Counted from the first letter of the stretch, positions 46,700 to 56,262 are shown. The stretch is 64,000 nt of DNA from Hymenopus coronatus (GCA_030762935.1 CM060895.1:75437001-75501000), one strand, 5' to 3'. A program made the numbers and translations. Notes: generated by a model not told the origin, from the letters alone.

Positions 46700-46870
46700 T
46701 CAATAATAATCTGGAACTCGAAGAAAATCACCTGTGTCTTATCACACCTGAAAAAATTCTATGCCAAAACCTGAGCTAGGGCACCTACATTTCCACAACA
46801 TTCCTTAATAGCCAAAACCTGCACCCGGGATACGAACCCACACCCCTAGTTACCGTCGCAGTGTGTGTAT
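46700..46870 (-). mobile_element. tRNA-derived SINE, unplaced family
   Basis: The minus strand has CGACGGTAACTAGGGGTGTG and the B box GGGTTCGTATCCCGG. A body GCCAAAACCTGAGCTAGGGC is present as an imperfect direct repeat (GCCAAAACCTG twice). Confidence 0.5.
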
Positions 46871-46913
46871 GTGTGTTATTTATCTTAAGGTGGCATTTGA
46901 TCTGTGAAATTTG

Positions 46914-46943
<30 letters not shown>
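46914..46943 (+). repeat. (A)30 tract
   Basis: Uninterrupted poly(A). No retroposed body is recognisable directly upstream. Confidence 0.95.
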
Positions 46944-46945
<2 letters not shown>

Positions 46946-47049
46946 ACCATTTGAAATGAATACCATTTTATTATACTCAACGATAGTTTCATTTCGCTTC
47001 GCAATCGGCTTACCCTACCCGTAATTGTAGGACTGACAGCCCCTTTCCT

Positions 47050-47187
47050 TCCAACTTACAAGGAAGCAAGTAATAAGATCCTTTCTGCTAATGTTTATCT
47101 AGATGAATAAATAGAAGAATACATTTTTTAACAATAATGAGAGATGTAGAGAAAGTCATGTGAATGGAACACATCAGATTCTTTCTG
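47050..47187 (-). mobile_element. Family H 5'-end fragment
   Basis: CTTACAAGGAAGCAAGTAAT to GAAAGTCATGTGAATGGAAC and ACATCAGATTCTTTC. Confidence 0.85.
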
Positions 47188-47455
47188 GGACTTACAAGCC
47201 AATGCCTAGGGATCAGACGCCTGTCGGGGAGCCAACGGCACGAAACCTGTTACGAGGGGTTAGCCCGTAGACATGTAACGGAAATTGATGATTGAAAAGG
47301 TGATGGACAATTGGTGAAATGAGTGGCAGGCGAAAACCCGCCCAGACGCCGTTTTGTCCACCACGAATCCCACATGTGGGCGCTTGGGATCGAACCCGGG
47401 CCGCCTAGATGGGAGGCGAGTGGTCTAACCACACACCCACGGTGCCGCCCACAAT
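47188..47455 (-). mobile_element. SINE family E copy
   Basis: On the minus strand GGTTAGACCACTCGCCTCCC, CGGGTTCGATCCCAAGC and GGCGGGTTTTCGCC. It is extended on the left by AGCCAATGCCTAGGGATC, not seen in the other copies, so it is longer or a composite. Confidence 0.8.
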
Positions 47456-47518
47456 AATGGTAATAGGCATTTTTGCCATGTTTTAAAATCTAGCTTGCAT
47501 GATTATTTAAATAATAAG

Positions 47519-48234
47519 TTTTTACTTTCTCTTATGGACATGCACAGTAAGTGTACGTTTTGAGACCACTGAGTAAACAAAAAATTTATTTTTAGAGAAA
47601 GGTCCGTGTGTCTGTGTGCCTGGCAATACAACTGAAAAACGAATATTCGGTTAAATACCGAACTTGATATTTAAGTTCAGCATCTTCCAAGGTTATATAA
47701 GGAAGATTTTCAAGAACATTTGTTCAAAATGTTCTTTACATGGAATATTTAATGGAAAAATAGCTGTAACAGTTTTGTTTTAAATGCAATATGTTTAAGA
47801 TATGTTCATGATAAATTAAAATATGTATACTTTCAGTTATCTGGGAATAGCCTCTGAAGACCTCTTTATTCTGTATGACTTTGTTTTTATCCAGTAAACT
47901 GTAAGAGACAGACAAAACTTATTATTTTCATGAATACTCCTTATTGGTTTCGATTTTGAGATACTTATTTTTTTCTCCAAACGGAGTGTCAACATTCGTT
48001 CATCTCTCTTTTGTTTTACTCCTCGCCATGCAAAGTGAACCGAATTTAAATCAGAAAGCAACCTGCTTTTAAGCGACTTGTCCTCTTACTTGCCCTTCTA
48101 CTTACAAGGATACAAGGCAATTTAGGCAAATGTTAATCTCGATTAGCATGATGTAGATAAAACAATAATCATTTATCAGAATAGCTTATTTGCAAAATAG
48201 GCAGAGAAGGTAATGTAAATGGAACACAACAGAT
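47519..48234 (-). mobile_element. Family H copy, diverged
   Basis: TTTTTACTTTCTCTTATGGA to TGTAAATGGAACACAACAGA. Most of the terminal palindrome and the GGTGAAATCTC block are deleted. Confidence 0.8.
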
Positions 48235-48359
48235 AGGCCACGAAACTCAGAAGTACACTTTAAAAATGAGAAGGGAAGGAAATGATAGGAAAATGTTGAA
48301 AAAGAATCCGTTTTAATGAGAAACTATTTCAGAATTAGTCTACTGACTAGGAACATTCA

Positions 48360-48450
48360 CGTATAACCCAAGATATGAAGCATAGTTGACAGGAATCGAA
48401 ACCGGCACCTTCCGATTGCTGAGCTTTCTCATTCAGTGTGCTTCGATCGG
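48360..48450 (-). mobile_element. tRNA-like SINE fragment
   Basis: On the minus strand GAGAAAGCTCAGCAATCGGA and GGTTTCGATTCCTGTC match A and B boxes at near-tRNA spacing. No acceptor-stem pairing is visible, so it is not called a tRNA gene. Confidence 0.45.
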
Positions 48451-48547
48451 TTTATGAGGAGTGTATTGTATCGATTAGGAGGGGTGTATTAAGTAAAAAA
48501 AAAAAGGCCTGACCTCTCAAAATAATCAAATTTGCCCAAAACTCGAT

Positions 48548-48550
48548 TTA
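48548..48550. repeat. TTA target duplication, left, of PIF/Harbinger-like element
   Basis: TTA immediately before the left terminal repeat; the same TTA follows the right one at 56263-56265. Three-base TTA/TAA duplications are characteristic of PIF/Harbinger insertions. Confidence 0.75.
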
Positions 48551-48580
48551 GAGCCGGTTGTACGAACTCGGAATAAATCC
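48551..48580 (+). repeat. Left terminal inverted repeat
   Basis: Begins GAGCCGGTTGTACGAAC and ends in GGAATAAATCC. Inward, GGAATAGTTATTCTTGGAAT gives further short inverted motifs shared with the other end. Confidence 0.8.
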
Positions 48581-48599
48581 TGGAATAGTTATTCTTGGA

Positions 48600-50035
48600 A
48601 TACACTATTCATGGTATAAATGTGGTGACGAGTTGTACGATGCAATTTTATTCCTCAGCTATCTATTCGACTGTTTGTAGATTTAAAACTAATGTTGGCT
48701 ATGCTGCGAGTCATTCGTGGCCAACTTGATACGTAATTACTGCTTTGTTTTGCTGCAAAACTTCATTGTTTTCACAATCAGCTGTTCCTAAACTATATAT
48801 TATTTCTTATTTTAACTATTTACGGTACCATGAAATCATTATGAATGTTCATAAGCGTGTTCGGATGTAGAATTGCTATACATTTTACACAACATAAACA
48901 CATATGTATACTGTGACTTCTTGCGATAGGTTAGGAGTATGTGCAAAGTTGTATCTTGTGCTGATATATGACATCTTTCCGTTTCGGTGATCAAAACGTA
49001 CATAGCCTCATTTCTGTATTTTATTTATTAAAATACTTAGTAATTTTGAAAATTACATTTTAGTGTTGCCAATGCCACTATCAACTTAAGATATGTATAA
49101 TTGAATCGTTGCACCTAGATAAATAGAAAACAATTTGCTATATAAGTATTATTAACCAACAGAAATATTAGTAGTTATGTCGAATAGTACATTAAACCGT
49201 TCCCATTACAGTTCGTACTTTGCTGATGGCAATATTTAATACAACAGCTAGAAATTGTCAACCAAACCAATAAAACCGAGAACATTATATTTTAGGGAAA
49301 GTATTCTCTATTCAATCAAAATTGTCTCTAATGTGTTAAACCTACAGCATATAATACGCAAAATTTTGAATTTATTGTAAAATAATATATTTAGATTTAC
49401 GAGCTCTGATGGCATCTTTTAATCTGGGCATCTCCTCCCTACAACACAAAGTTTGTAGTGTTATAGTTTTTAAACTTGCACATAACTTCCAAAATCTGAT
49501 TATAGTACAGAATGTCGCTAACATTAATACTTGTTTTTATTAAAATTTGGACATCTATTACCAACACGTGCTTCACTTGGTCATGGTGTAGATGGAGCAC
49601 AGCAGGGTACTCCATCTACACTATGACCAAGTGAAGCACGTGTTGGAAATAGATGTCCAGATTTTAATAAAATTGACAGCTTCACTGTATGTAATGGCTT
49701 TTTTAACATTTTAAAATTAATACTTGTGGTTATCTTACGTTTTGAAGCATATTGCCGTAGAAGTAACCTATTCTTTGTATTTCGCCAATAAAACGTAACC
49801 TCACACTTTACAACGCTATGCATTGTGCTGGTGAATTGCTGCACTACACTATTTTATATTTATCTTGGGTTGGATTAAATTTAATTGTTTCAATAAAATA
49901 GAGGTATTTTGATGATAATATTGTAGGTAGATTTTACTTTTTTATAAATGAAACTTTATTTTAACTATCTTCTTGTCATATTTATCTTATAACCATCAAG
50001 TCCTCTGTGTGATATCATTTCTCAACTTTAATTTC
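48600..50035. other. Left internal part of the PIF/Harbinger-like element
   Basis: AT-rich, about 1.4 kb, without a convincing frame. Holds the long hairpin described separately. A minus frame at 49581-49844 (87 residues) covers its right arm and ends in the loop. Confidence 0.5.
49535..49672. repeat. Long near-perfect inverted repeat (63-nt arms, 12-nt loop)
   Basis: Left arm 49535-49597, right arm 49610-49672, loop CACAGCAGGGTA. Only three mismatches over 63 positions by eye (at the ATGG/ATAG, TTACC/TTTCC and TTTGG/TCTGG sites). The arms read CCAACACGTGCTTCACTTGG in their middle. Such a stem could extrude as a cruciform or give double-stranded RNA if transcribed. Confidence 0.9.
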
Positions 50036-50045
50036 ATTATAGCCG

Positions 50046-50047
<2 letters not shown>
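50036..50047. repeat. LINE target duplication, left
   Basis: ATTATAGCCGTG, identical to 55943-55954. Confidence 0.95.

Positions 50048-50083
<36 letters not shown>
50048..50083 (-). repeat. (CAT)12 tail of the LINE
   Basis: Twelve ATG units on the plus strand lie between the target duplication and the 3' stem-loop. I-type elements end in short tandem repeats such as TAA rather than poly(A), so this fits. Confidence 0.95.
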
Positions 50084-50312
50084 GTGTTTAAGGGCGCTCA
50101 ACTGCCGAGGTCATAAGCGCCCTTATGATTAAAACTTGGCAATAGCCAGTAAGAAAATACCAAACAAAAAAGTAAACACAAATAAAAGAGCTAACACAGT
50201 TGAAACGGAAGTAACAGAAATGTCCAGCCCTCTAAACAGAGCTGGATATAAAACTCCATCTAAAATCTACACATTAAAATTAAAAGGGATTAAAAAAAAA
50301 ACTGCTATCACA
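50084..50312 (-). other. LINE 3' untranslated region with terminal stem-loop
   Basis: About 230 nt after the ORF2 stop. A 10-bp perfect stem, TAAGGGCGCT paired between 50089-50098 and 50116-50125 with a 17-nt loop, sits immediately before the tail. It is a plausible recognition structure for the element's own reverse transcriptase (inference). Confidence 0.75.
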
Positions 50313-53300
50313 CTAAAACGTCAAGGTAAAAGAAAGTTTTGCTAAAAATTTAAAAACCCTGTCCACTGCTCTTGGGTCATCTGCCAGGACCTCAGCAAGA
50401 GAGGCCGGCATGCCCATAGATGACCGAATGTGTGCCAGGTGACCACACTCCAGCAACACATGACGAACTGTCTGTGCCTCCCCACAGAGCGCACAGACAG
50501 GAGCAGGTTCACGTTTAAAAAGGTAACTGTGAGTAAAAATACAGTGGCCAATTCTTAGCCGAGCTAGTACTACCTCCTCCCGGCGGAATAAACGAGAGGA
50601 GGTTACCCAGTTGACAGGGAGGTCCTTCACCTCTCGCAGCTTATTACCACGGAGAGCCGACCACTCCGCATGCCAAGTCGAAAAAACGGCTCTCCGTACA
50701 GCCACTCTAAAATCTTCTGCTGTTGAATGGGTAATCGTAACACTGGGCGCTGTGACTGCCGATTTCGCTGCCAAATCCGCCGTGTCATTCCCTGGCAAGC
50801 CAACGTGTCCAGGAATCCATGCGCACTCCACATTAAAACCAGAAGCGTGCAAAATGTGGAGAACGTCCTGGATGCGCTGCACCAAAGGATGGTAATTGTA
50901 CAGCTCACGAATGCTCTGAAGGGCACTAAGGGAATCACTAAGAATAAGGCAGTCACCTAATTTTCGACGTCGAATATACAGAAGGGCTTGATAAATAGCA
51001 TATAGCTCGGCAGAATATATAGATGTGCAACTAGGCAAACCGTAAGTAGAAGTTGCGGTGCCAGTTACAAAGGCACATCCAACACCGTCGGGGCTCTTAC
51101 TACCATCGGTGTAAATACAAATACGGCCACTGTATTTGGATAAAAATTCTAAAAAGCAACGACGAATACTATCAAGAGGCGTAACAGATTTCCCGTAGAG
51201 CGTCATCCCGAGATCGACATGGGAGGTAGCGCGTAACCAAGGGGGGTGTATACTCTCTCCCTTGGATAACAGCCGAGGAATGTCAACATGGTGCTGGCGT
51301 AGAAGCTCACGGAAACGAAAACCTGCTGGCCTGGGGCTCAGAGAGCGGAGGCAGTATCGCTCGTGCAGCTCAGGGGAGAAAAACGCGTGATAAGTTGGAT
51401 GCCCAGGCATACACTTCAGCCCACAGCCATAATTAGCAAGCAGGACATCACGCCGACAACGCAGAGGAGGTTCTCCCGATTCGGCGTAGAGGCTAACAAC
51501 TGGGCTCGTTGGAAAAGCTCCAACGGCCACACGGATGCCCTGGTTATGGACTGTGTCTAACCTTCTGAGCACTGAAGGTCGAGCTGAAGAATACACAATG
51601 CTGCCATAGTCCAACTTCGAACGAATCACAGCACGATAAAGACGGAGCAATGTCGTCCGATCCGCACCCCAAGACTTGCCACTTAGTATCCGTAAAAGAT
51701 TTAGAGAACGGTCACATCGTGCTCTAAGCTGTGCTATTTGTGGTGCCCAACAAAGTTTCCGATCGAAGATCAAACCAAGGAATCTCGCCTCGTCTGCGAA
51801 AGGAAGTAAATCTGGCCCGAGTCGAAGAGACGGCGGCATATGCCACTTACGGCGCCAGAAGTTAACGCAGACTGTCTTCTCAGCGGAGAAACGAAAACCG
51901 TGTTTCGAGCTCCATGCATAGAGATTGTCCAAACACCGCTGGAGACGGCGTTCCAAAAACGGTGTACGCTGAGAAGTACAGAAGATGGCAAAGTCGTCCA
52001 CGAATAAACAGGAAGAGACACCTTGAGGCACACATAGTGATATGGAATTTATCGCAATAGCAAATAGAGTCACGCTGAGTACCGAGCCCTGCGGCACTCC
52101 GTTCTCTTGAATAAAATGGTTAGAAAAAACCGAACCCATCCTCACTCGAAAAACGCGGTCCCGCATAAACTCCTGAATGACCAACGGTAGGCGTCCACGT
52201 ATGTTCCAGTTGTGCAGAGAACGCAATATTCCCGCCCGCCAACACGTGTCGTAGGCCTTCTCGAGGTCAAAAAATATCCCAACTGTGGGGCTGTTCTTAA
52301 GAAACCCGTCCATAATCTGAGTTGACAGAGAGACAAGGTGGTCAGCAGTTGAACGTCGTCGTCGAAAGCCACACTGGATGTTCGTCAGAAGATTGTGGGA
52401 TTCCAGCCACCACACCAACCGTCCATTGATCATGCGTTCCATCACCTTGCAAACGCAACTGGTGAGGGAAATAGGACGGTAACTGGAAGGAAGATGGCGG
52501 TCCTTTCCAGGTTTAAGAATGGGTATGATGGTGGCCTCCCGCCACTTGTCTGGAAAAATGCCATCAACCCAGACACGATTATAGACCTCGAGTAGGAAAT
52601 CTTTGCCATCAGGAGAGAGATGTTGCAACATTTGGACGTGGATACCATCTGGACCTGGTGCTGAGTGTCGTGAAGAGGAGAGTGCATTGTCTAGCTCTGC
52701 CAGGGTGAAAAGGCGATTATAATCCTCAAAGTTGCCAGAAAGAAACGAGAATTCTTGAGATTCCACCTGGTTCTTAACTGTAAGAAACTCAGGGGAATAG
52801 TTGCCTGAGCTAGACACCTCAGCGAAAGCACTGCCTAAAGTATTCGCCACGTCAAATGTATCAACAACAGCTCCGGTAGGTGTTTTGAGGCCGGCGATGG
52901 GCATATGGTTCGGTTTCCCAGCCACACGTCTTAACTTATCCCATACGACAGAGGAAGGTGTATGTCGATTAAAGGAACCCACGAATTTATTCCATGACAT
53001 CTTTTTGCTATCCTTAATAACCCGCCTAGAATGTGCACGCATCCGTTTATAGTGTATCAGGTTATCCAGTGTAGGAAAACGCTGGAAAACCCGTAGAGCT
53101 CGTCTGCGAGCGCGAATAGCATCCCGACAGTCAGCGGTCCACCAAGGTACCGGAAATCGACGGCTGTAGCCAGTCGAACGCGGAATGGATTGCTCAGCAG
53201 CAGAAAGAATGGTCCCTGTAAGATGTTCGACCAAGTGGTTCACAGAGTCGTGCTCTTCGTAGCTAAATTCAGCCAAGTGGGAGTACAGTTCCCAGCTGGC

Positions 53301-54002
53301 GTGGTCTAGGCGCCAACTAGGTAAACGGGTGGAACATACAACGGGTGTCAAGACACTAATACGACAAGGAAAGTGGTCACTAGAATGCAAATCCGAGATG
53401 ATATTCCAGCATAAGGTGACTGCCAGCTGAGGGGAACAAATTGCAATGTCAATGTGTGAAAAACTATGAAATGCGTCAGATAGAAAGGTGGGCTCTCCGG
53501 TATTCAAGAGAGCAAGATTCTGACTATCCAAGAAGTCTTTAAGTAGCGTACCTCTCGCACAAGCCCGAGGAGAGCCCCAAAGAGGGTGATGGGCATTCAC
53601 GTCGCCTACCAATAAAAAGGGTGGTGGCAACTGCGAAATGAGGTGTTCTAAGTCGCTGTGCGAGAGGTCCGCAGATGGAGGCAAATAGATACTGCAAATG
53701 GTGAATGAAGCGGAGGGTAGCTTAATGCTGACAGCAACGGACTGGATTGCAGATTGTACGGGTACAGAGTTGGCAAAAATATCATCTCGAATAAGCATCA
53801 TAGTGCCCCCATGTGCCGGGACACCGTCCTCCGGGGATAAATCACATCGTACGGAGGAGTACTGCCTGATTGTAACGGTGTCCTGTGGACGGAGCTTCGT
53901 CTCTTGTAAACATACAGCCAAGGGTTCATGCTGGCGCAGCAACAAGTCAAGCTCTGGTCGATGTGGTCGAATGCCGCGTATGTTCCAATGGAGGATAGCC
54001 AT
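50313..54002 (-). CDS. LINE ORF2: endonuclease, reverse transcriptase, RNase H
   Basis: Encodes 1229 residues, the polyprotein that carries out target-primed reverse transcription. APE-type endonuclease, about residues 1-215: N7 in HWNIRG, E34 in CLQETKL, D134/N136 in GDVNAH, D185 in SHIDIAI, D209/H210 in SSDHF. Reverse transcriptase, about 440-740: SAPGPDGI, SSYRPISLTS, catalytic D579 in FFDLEKAYD, NGVPQGSVLS, and D669/D670 in FVDD. RNase H, about 960-1080: D966 in IYTDGSK, E999 in YSAEL, D1023 in ILSDS, H1066 in IPGHVG, D1076 in GNDTAD. C-terminal C1170-x2-C1173-x7-H1181-x4-C1186. All catalytic residues are present and nothing is truncated. The ATG lies 22 nt after the ORF1 stop, and the protein starts directly in the endonuclease fold. 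Translation probably follows ORF1 by reinitiation or a similar mechanism (inference). Confidence 0.96.
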   Translation of the reverse strand: MAILHWNIRGIRPHRPELDLLLRQHEPLAVCLQETKLRPQDTVTIRQYSSVRCDLSPEDGVPAHGGTMMLIRDDIFANSVPVQSAIQSVAVSIKLPSASFTICSIYLPPSADLSHSDLEHLISQLPPPFLLVGDVNAHHPLWGSPRACARGTLLKDFLDSQNLALLNTGEPTFLSDAFHSFSHIDIAICSPQLAVTLCWNIISDLHSSDHFPCRISVLTPVVCSTRLPSWRLDHASWELYSHLAEFSYEEHDSVNHLVEHLTGTILSAAEQSIPRSTGYSRRFPVPWWTADCRDAIRARRRALRVFQRFPTLDNLIHYKRMRAHSRRVIKDSKKMSWNKFVGSFNRHTPSSVVWDKLRRVAGKPNHMPIAGLKTPTGAVVDTFDVANTLGSAFAEVSSSGNYSPEFLTVKNQVESQEFSFLSGNFEDYNRLFTLAELDNALSSSRHSAPGPDGIHVQMLQHLSPDGKDFLLEVYNRVWVDGIFPDKWREATIIPILKPGKDRHLPSSYRPISLTSCVCKVMERMINGRLVWWLESHNLLTNIQCGFRRRRSTADHLVSLSTQIMDGFLKNSPTVGIFFDLEKAYDTCWRAGILRSLHNWNIRGRLPLVIQEFMRDRVFRVRMGSVFSNHFIQENGVPQGSVLSVTLFAIAINSISLCVPQGVSSCLFVDDFAIFCTSQRTPFLERRLQRCLDNLYAWSSKHGFRFSAEKTVCVNFWRRKWHMPPSLRLGPDLLPFADEARFLGLIFDRKLCWAPQIAQLRARCDRSLNLLRILSGKSWGADRTTLLRLYRAVIRSKLDYGSIVYSSARPSVLRRLDTVHNQGIRVAVGAFPTSPVVSLYAESGEPPLRCRRDVLLANYGCGLKCMPGHPTYHAFFSPELHERYCLRSLSPRPAGFRFRELLRQHHVDIPRLLSKGESIHPPWLRATSHVDLGMTLYGKSVTPLDSIRRCFLEFLSKYSGRICIYTDGSKSPDGVGCAFVTGTATSTYGLPSCTSIYSAELYAIYQALLYIRRRKLGDCLILSDSLSALQSIRELYNYHPLVQRIQDVLHILHASGFNVECAWIPGHVGLPGNDTADLAAKSAVTAPSVTITHSTAEDFRVAVRRAVFSTWHAEWSALRGNKLREVKDLPVNWVTSSRLFRREEVVLARLRIGHCIFTHSYLFKREPAPVCALCGEAQTVRHVLLECGHLAHIRSSMGMPASLAEVLADDPRAVDRVFKFLAKLSFTLTF

Positions 54003-54024
54003 TGAGTATATTATGGGATAAGTT

Positions 54025-55482
54025 TCAAATCGAAAGACGCTTCTGCAGATTGGGATTAGCTGGTCGGTTCAATTTGTTCTTCTTAGGCGTTGGGCTAGTA
54101 CTATTTTCAGGAGCACGATCCTGCCGTTTCCGCACTGTCCCTCTGGCAGTGGCGGCAGAATCCTCCTGGTCCATCTCCTCCACAAGGGAGGTCCCTTTTT
54201 CAAGAGCAGTTTTAGGTCCAAGTAGTTCGAACCGATTGGATGTGCTGATCGGCGAAGACGGCCGTCGCCGATTCACGCCCTCCTCCCCAGATGACCCTTC
54301 AGAGGAGGATACACGTGTGGAGTTGCGTGAACTTTTCTTACCCTTAGATGACTTGGTAATAGATTGCACATTCTCTTTCAAGAAGTCTTGTCGTACATAC
54401 TTGGTCTTAAACTGTTTTTCCGGGGCAGAAGACGTCGTGAATTTACCAACTTTAGTTCCAGAGGTCGAGGCTTTCGGTGACAACTGTGCAGGACTATTCT
54501 GTAAGCTAGCGGATTTGGCAGATGTTGATACCAACTTGGGTGTAGGTGCCGAAGGCTTGGGCAGCGCTTGGGCTAAAATAACCTTTTCCGCAATTGTAGC
54601 CCCGTTCATATCGCCGGTCTGTGTTGCGATTTCCCGACGCGGTACCGGTTTAGCTGCAACTGAGCTATAGGTACCGGACCTCGGGGCAGAGGGTTGGCGG
54701 AGTCGCAGGAGCTTCCGGGCTTCCAAGAAGGACACCTTCTCTTTCACCCGTATCTCCTGGATCGCTCGTTCCTCTGCAAAACGGGGGCAGTCTCGGGAAC
54801 TAGATGGGTGTTCCCCGTTACAGTTCACACACGATGGAGCTGAAGCACAAGCCCCATCGTGGGAGATGTCACCGCAGTGGACGCAGGTGGACTTGCCGGT
54901 ACACAACTCACTAGTGTGACCAAAACGTTGGCATTTAAAGCACCTCAGCGGATTGGGTATATAAGGCCTAACTTCGATGGCTTCATACCCTGCCCTAATC
55001 TTTTGAGGCAGATCAACCCGATCAAAAGTAAGAAACAGGGTACGAGTAGGCAGGAATTCACCGTTGATCTTACGTTGTACCCGATAAACAGCTGAGACAC
55101 CCTGAGTCGCAAGATTTTCTTGGATCTCCTCAATGGACAAACCGTCCAACGCGCGGGTTGTTATTACACCGCGGGAGGAGTTCAGCGACTTGTGCACCTC
55201 GACCTTCACTGGATAGCTGGCTAACATGGTGGCTTTAAGTATTCTTGCAGCTTGCGAGGCGGAGTTGGCTTCGACAAGAAGTGTACCATTGCGAGCTCGA
55301 ACGCAGGATTTAACAGGACCAGCAATGGCATCGAGACCCTTTTGGATAGTAAAAGGGCTCACCGTAAGGAACTTCTTACCTTCCTCTGTCCTATGAATAA
55401 CCAAGTAGCGAGGACCACATGACTCGACTACTTCCTTTCCAACGTCTTTATTTGAAATCAGGGGTTTAAGTTTTGGTGCCAT
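54025..55482 (-). CDS. LINE ORF1: Gag-like nucleic-acid-binding protein
   Basis: Encodes 485 residues that would coat the element RNA to form the retrotransposition particle. The N-terminal half (about 1-175) has the mixed alpha/beta look of an RRM-like Gag domain, with VRPYIPNPLRCFKCQRFGH leading into the knuckles. Three zinc knuckles: C181-x2-C184-x4-H189-x4-C194, C200-x2-C203-x4-H208-x3-C212, and C218-x2-C221-x3-H225-x6-C232. After about residue 260 the chain is low-complexity, rich in Ser, Pro, Lys and Thr, with a basic C-terminus (RKRQDRAPENSTSPTPKKNK). The ATG follows an A-rich stretch after the GC-rich leader. It is intact. The three-knuckle ORF1 is shared by I, Jockey and R1 relatives, so it does not settle the clade. 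Confidence 0.93.
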   Translation of the reverse strand: MAPKLKPLISNKDVGKEVVESCGPRYLVIHRTEEGKKFLTVSPFTIQKGLDAIAGPVKSCVRARNGTLLVEANSASQAARILKATMLASYPVKVEVHKSLNSSRGVITTRALDGLSIEEIQENLATQGVSAVYRVQRKINGEFLPTRTLFLTFDRVDLPQKIRAGYEAIEVRPYIPNPLRCFKCQRFGHTSELCTGKSTCVHCGDISHDGACASAPSCVNCNGEHPSSSRDCPRFAEERAIQEIRVKEKVSFLEARKLLRLRQPSAPRSGTYSSVAAKPVPRREIATQTGDMNGATIAEKVILAQALPKPSAPTPKLVSTSAKSASLQNSPAQLSPKASTSGTKVGKFTTSSAPEKQFKTKYVRQDFLKENVQSITKSSKGKKSSRNSTRVSSSEGSSGEEGVNRRRPSSPISTSNRFELLGPKTALEKGTSLVEEMDQEDSAATARGTVRKRQDRAPENSTSPTPKKNKLNRPANPNLQKRLSI

Positions 55483-55942
55483 AAAAAAAAATTGTATAAA
55501 TTCATCCCCCAGTGCTCCCCACCCACCACGGAGCCCAACGAGGGGTCACCCCACTGGGGTGACAGGGCTACACAGGGGATATAGCGGGCTCGCCGTCCCA
55601 CTCACCCTGGAGTTCGGTGTAATACCTAGTCCTGGCCGATTGACTAGGGGTGGGTTAGTCCCTAGCCTCCCGTTTAGGCAAATCAGAAACCAAAGCGGTG
55701 TATTAGGCTGCGCACCCTCCCCAGTTACTGAAAGACAGAAGCCCAGGCTCAGGTACGCAACCCTCAACCAACCAGGATATTCCTCTTCACCGACACGGGT
55801 CTCCACGTACGGCCTACACGTGGGTGGGCATTTTCACCTACTGACTCCCTCACCACTCTGAGGTTGCCCACAGAGGGAGTCAAGGTGGCTCGGGACCCCG
55901 GGTGCGCCTAACCCGTACCTACCGTAGTAGGCCCCTGGGGGG
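55483..55942 (-). promoter_or_regulatory. LINE 5' untranslated region, probable internal promoter
   Basis: About 460 nt, GC-rich, without a TATA box; the element begins CCCCCAGGGGCCTACTACGG. An upstream frame of 86 codons (55546-55806) lies inside it with no protein motif. Elements of this kind usually carry a TATA-less Pol II promoter at the very 5' end; that is family knowledge, not shown by sequence here. Confidence 0.6.
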
Positions 55943-55954
55943 ATTATAGCCGTG
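55943..55954. repeat. LINE target duplication, right
   Basis: ATTATAGCCGTG, a perfect copy of 50036-50047. It fixes the LINE 5' end as full-length. Confidence 0.95.
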
Positions 55955-56232
55955 TTCATTTATCAGACTGTCTCTACAAAATATTGTATTTAGGTATATG
56001 TCCTTAAGACATATTATAAAGAAATGAATCGTTAATATCGGTCAAATATGGGTCAAAATTGTGCCGAGTACCCAAGCGGCCATTTTCCTTTTTATACTCT
56101 ATTCTCGGAATATCGGCTTATTCCTTGCAAGGAATCACGGAATAAGTTATTCCATGTTTATTCCCTTGATAGTCTCTATTCCGTTGACGTACAACACAAT
56201 TTTGCACATAACCATGGAATAACGACTAACAG
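55955..56232. other. Right internal part of the PIF/Harbinger-like element
   Basis: Rich in GGAAT/ATTCC motifs (ATTCTCGGAATATCGG, TATTCCTTGCAAGGAATC), including a TTCCTTGCAAGGAA palindrome. Subterminal motif clusters like these can be transposase binding sites (inference). Confidence 0.5.
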
Positions 56233-56262
56233 AGGTTTATTCCAAGTTCGTACAACTGGCCC
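56233..56262 (-). repeat. Right terminal inverted repeat
   Basis: Complement begins GGGCCAGTTGTACGAACTTG; matches the left repeat at 48551-48580. Confidence 0.8.

Larger units (their letters stand above)
50048..55942 (-). mobile_element. Full-length I-like non-LTR retrotransposon
   Basis: About 5.9 kb on the minus strand, bounded by a perfect 12-bp target duplication. Order in its own sense: about 460-nt GC-rich leader, ORF1 with CCHC knuckles, a 22-nt gap, ORF2 with endonuclease, reverse transcriptase and RNase H, about 230-nt 3' region with a stem-loop, and a (CAT)12 tail instead of poly(A). RNase H together with APE endonuclease and the RLRIGHCIFTHSYL/CCHC tail points to the I/Nimb-like groups of the Jockey/I lineage; the exact clade is not certain. 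No stops or frameshifts. Its composition is much richer in G+C than the host background. It is intact and probably young. Confidence 0.93.
48551..56262. mobile_element. PIF/Harbinger-like DNA element split by a LINE
   Basis: Terminal inverted repeats start GAGCCGGTTGTACGAACTCG (left) and GGGCCAGTTGTACGAACTTG (right, complemented), with about 27 of the first 30 bases alike. TTA flanks both ends. Taking out the LINE and one target duplication leaves about 1.8 kb. No DDE transposase frame is recognisable there, so the element is non-autonomous or decayed. Assignment to PIF/Harbinger rests on the TTA duplication and the GGGCCAGTT-type end, and is from family knowledge, not a database match. Confidence 0.75.

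Noticed and set aside
48600..50035. Transposase remnant in the PIF/Harbinger-like element
   Set aside because: Looked for DDE-type or Myb-like motifs on both strands and saw none; only the hairpin arm has protein-like sequence.
54002..54670. 222-residue plus frame over ORF1
   Set aside because: Antisense shadow of LINE ORF1 in GC-rich sequence; no motif of its own.
55546..55861. Frames of 86 and 100 residues on opposite strands in the LINE leader
   Set aside because: GC-rich untranslated region gives open frames by chance on both strands; no domain seen.
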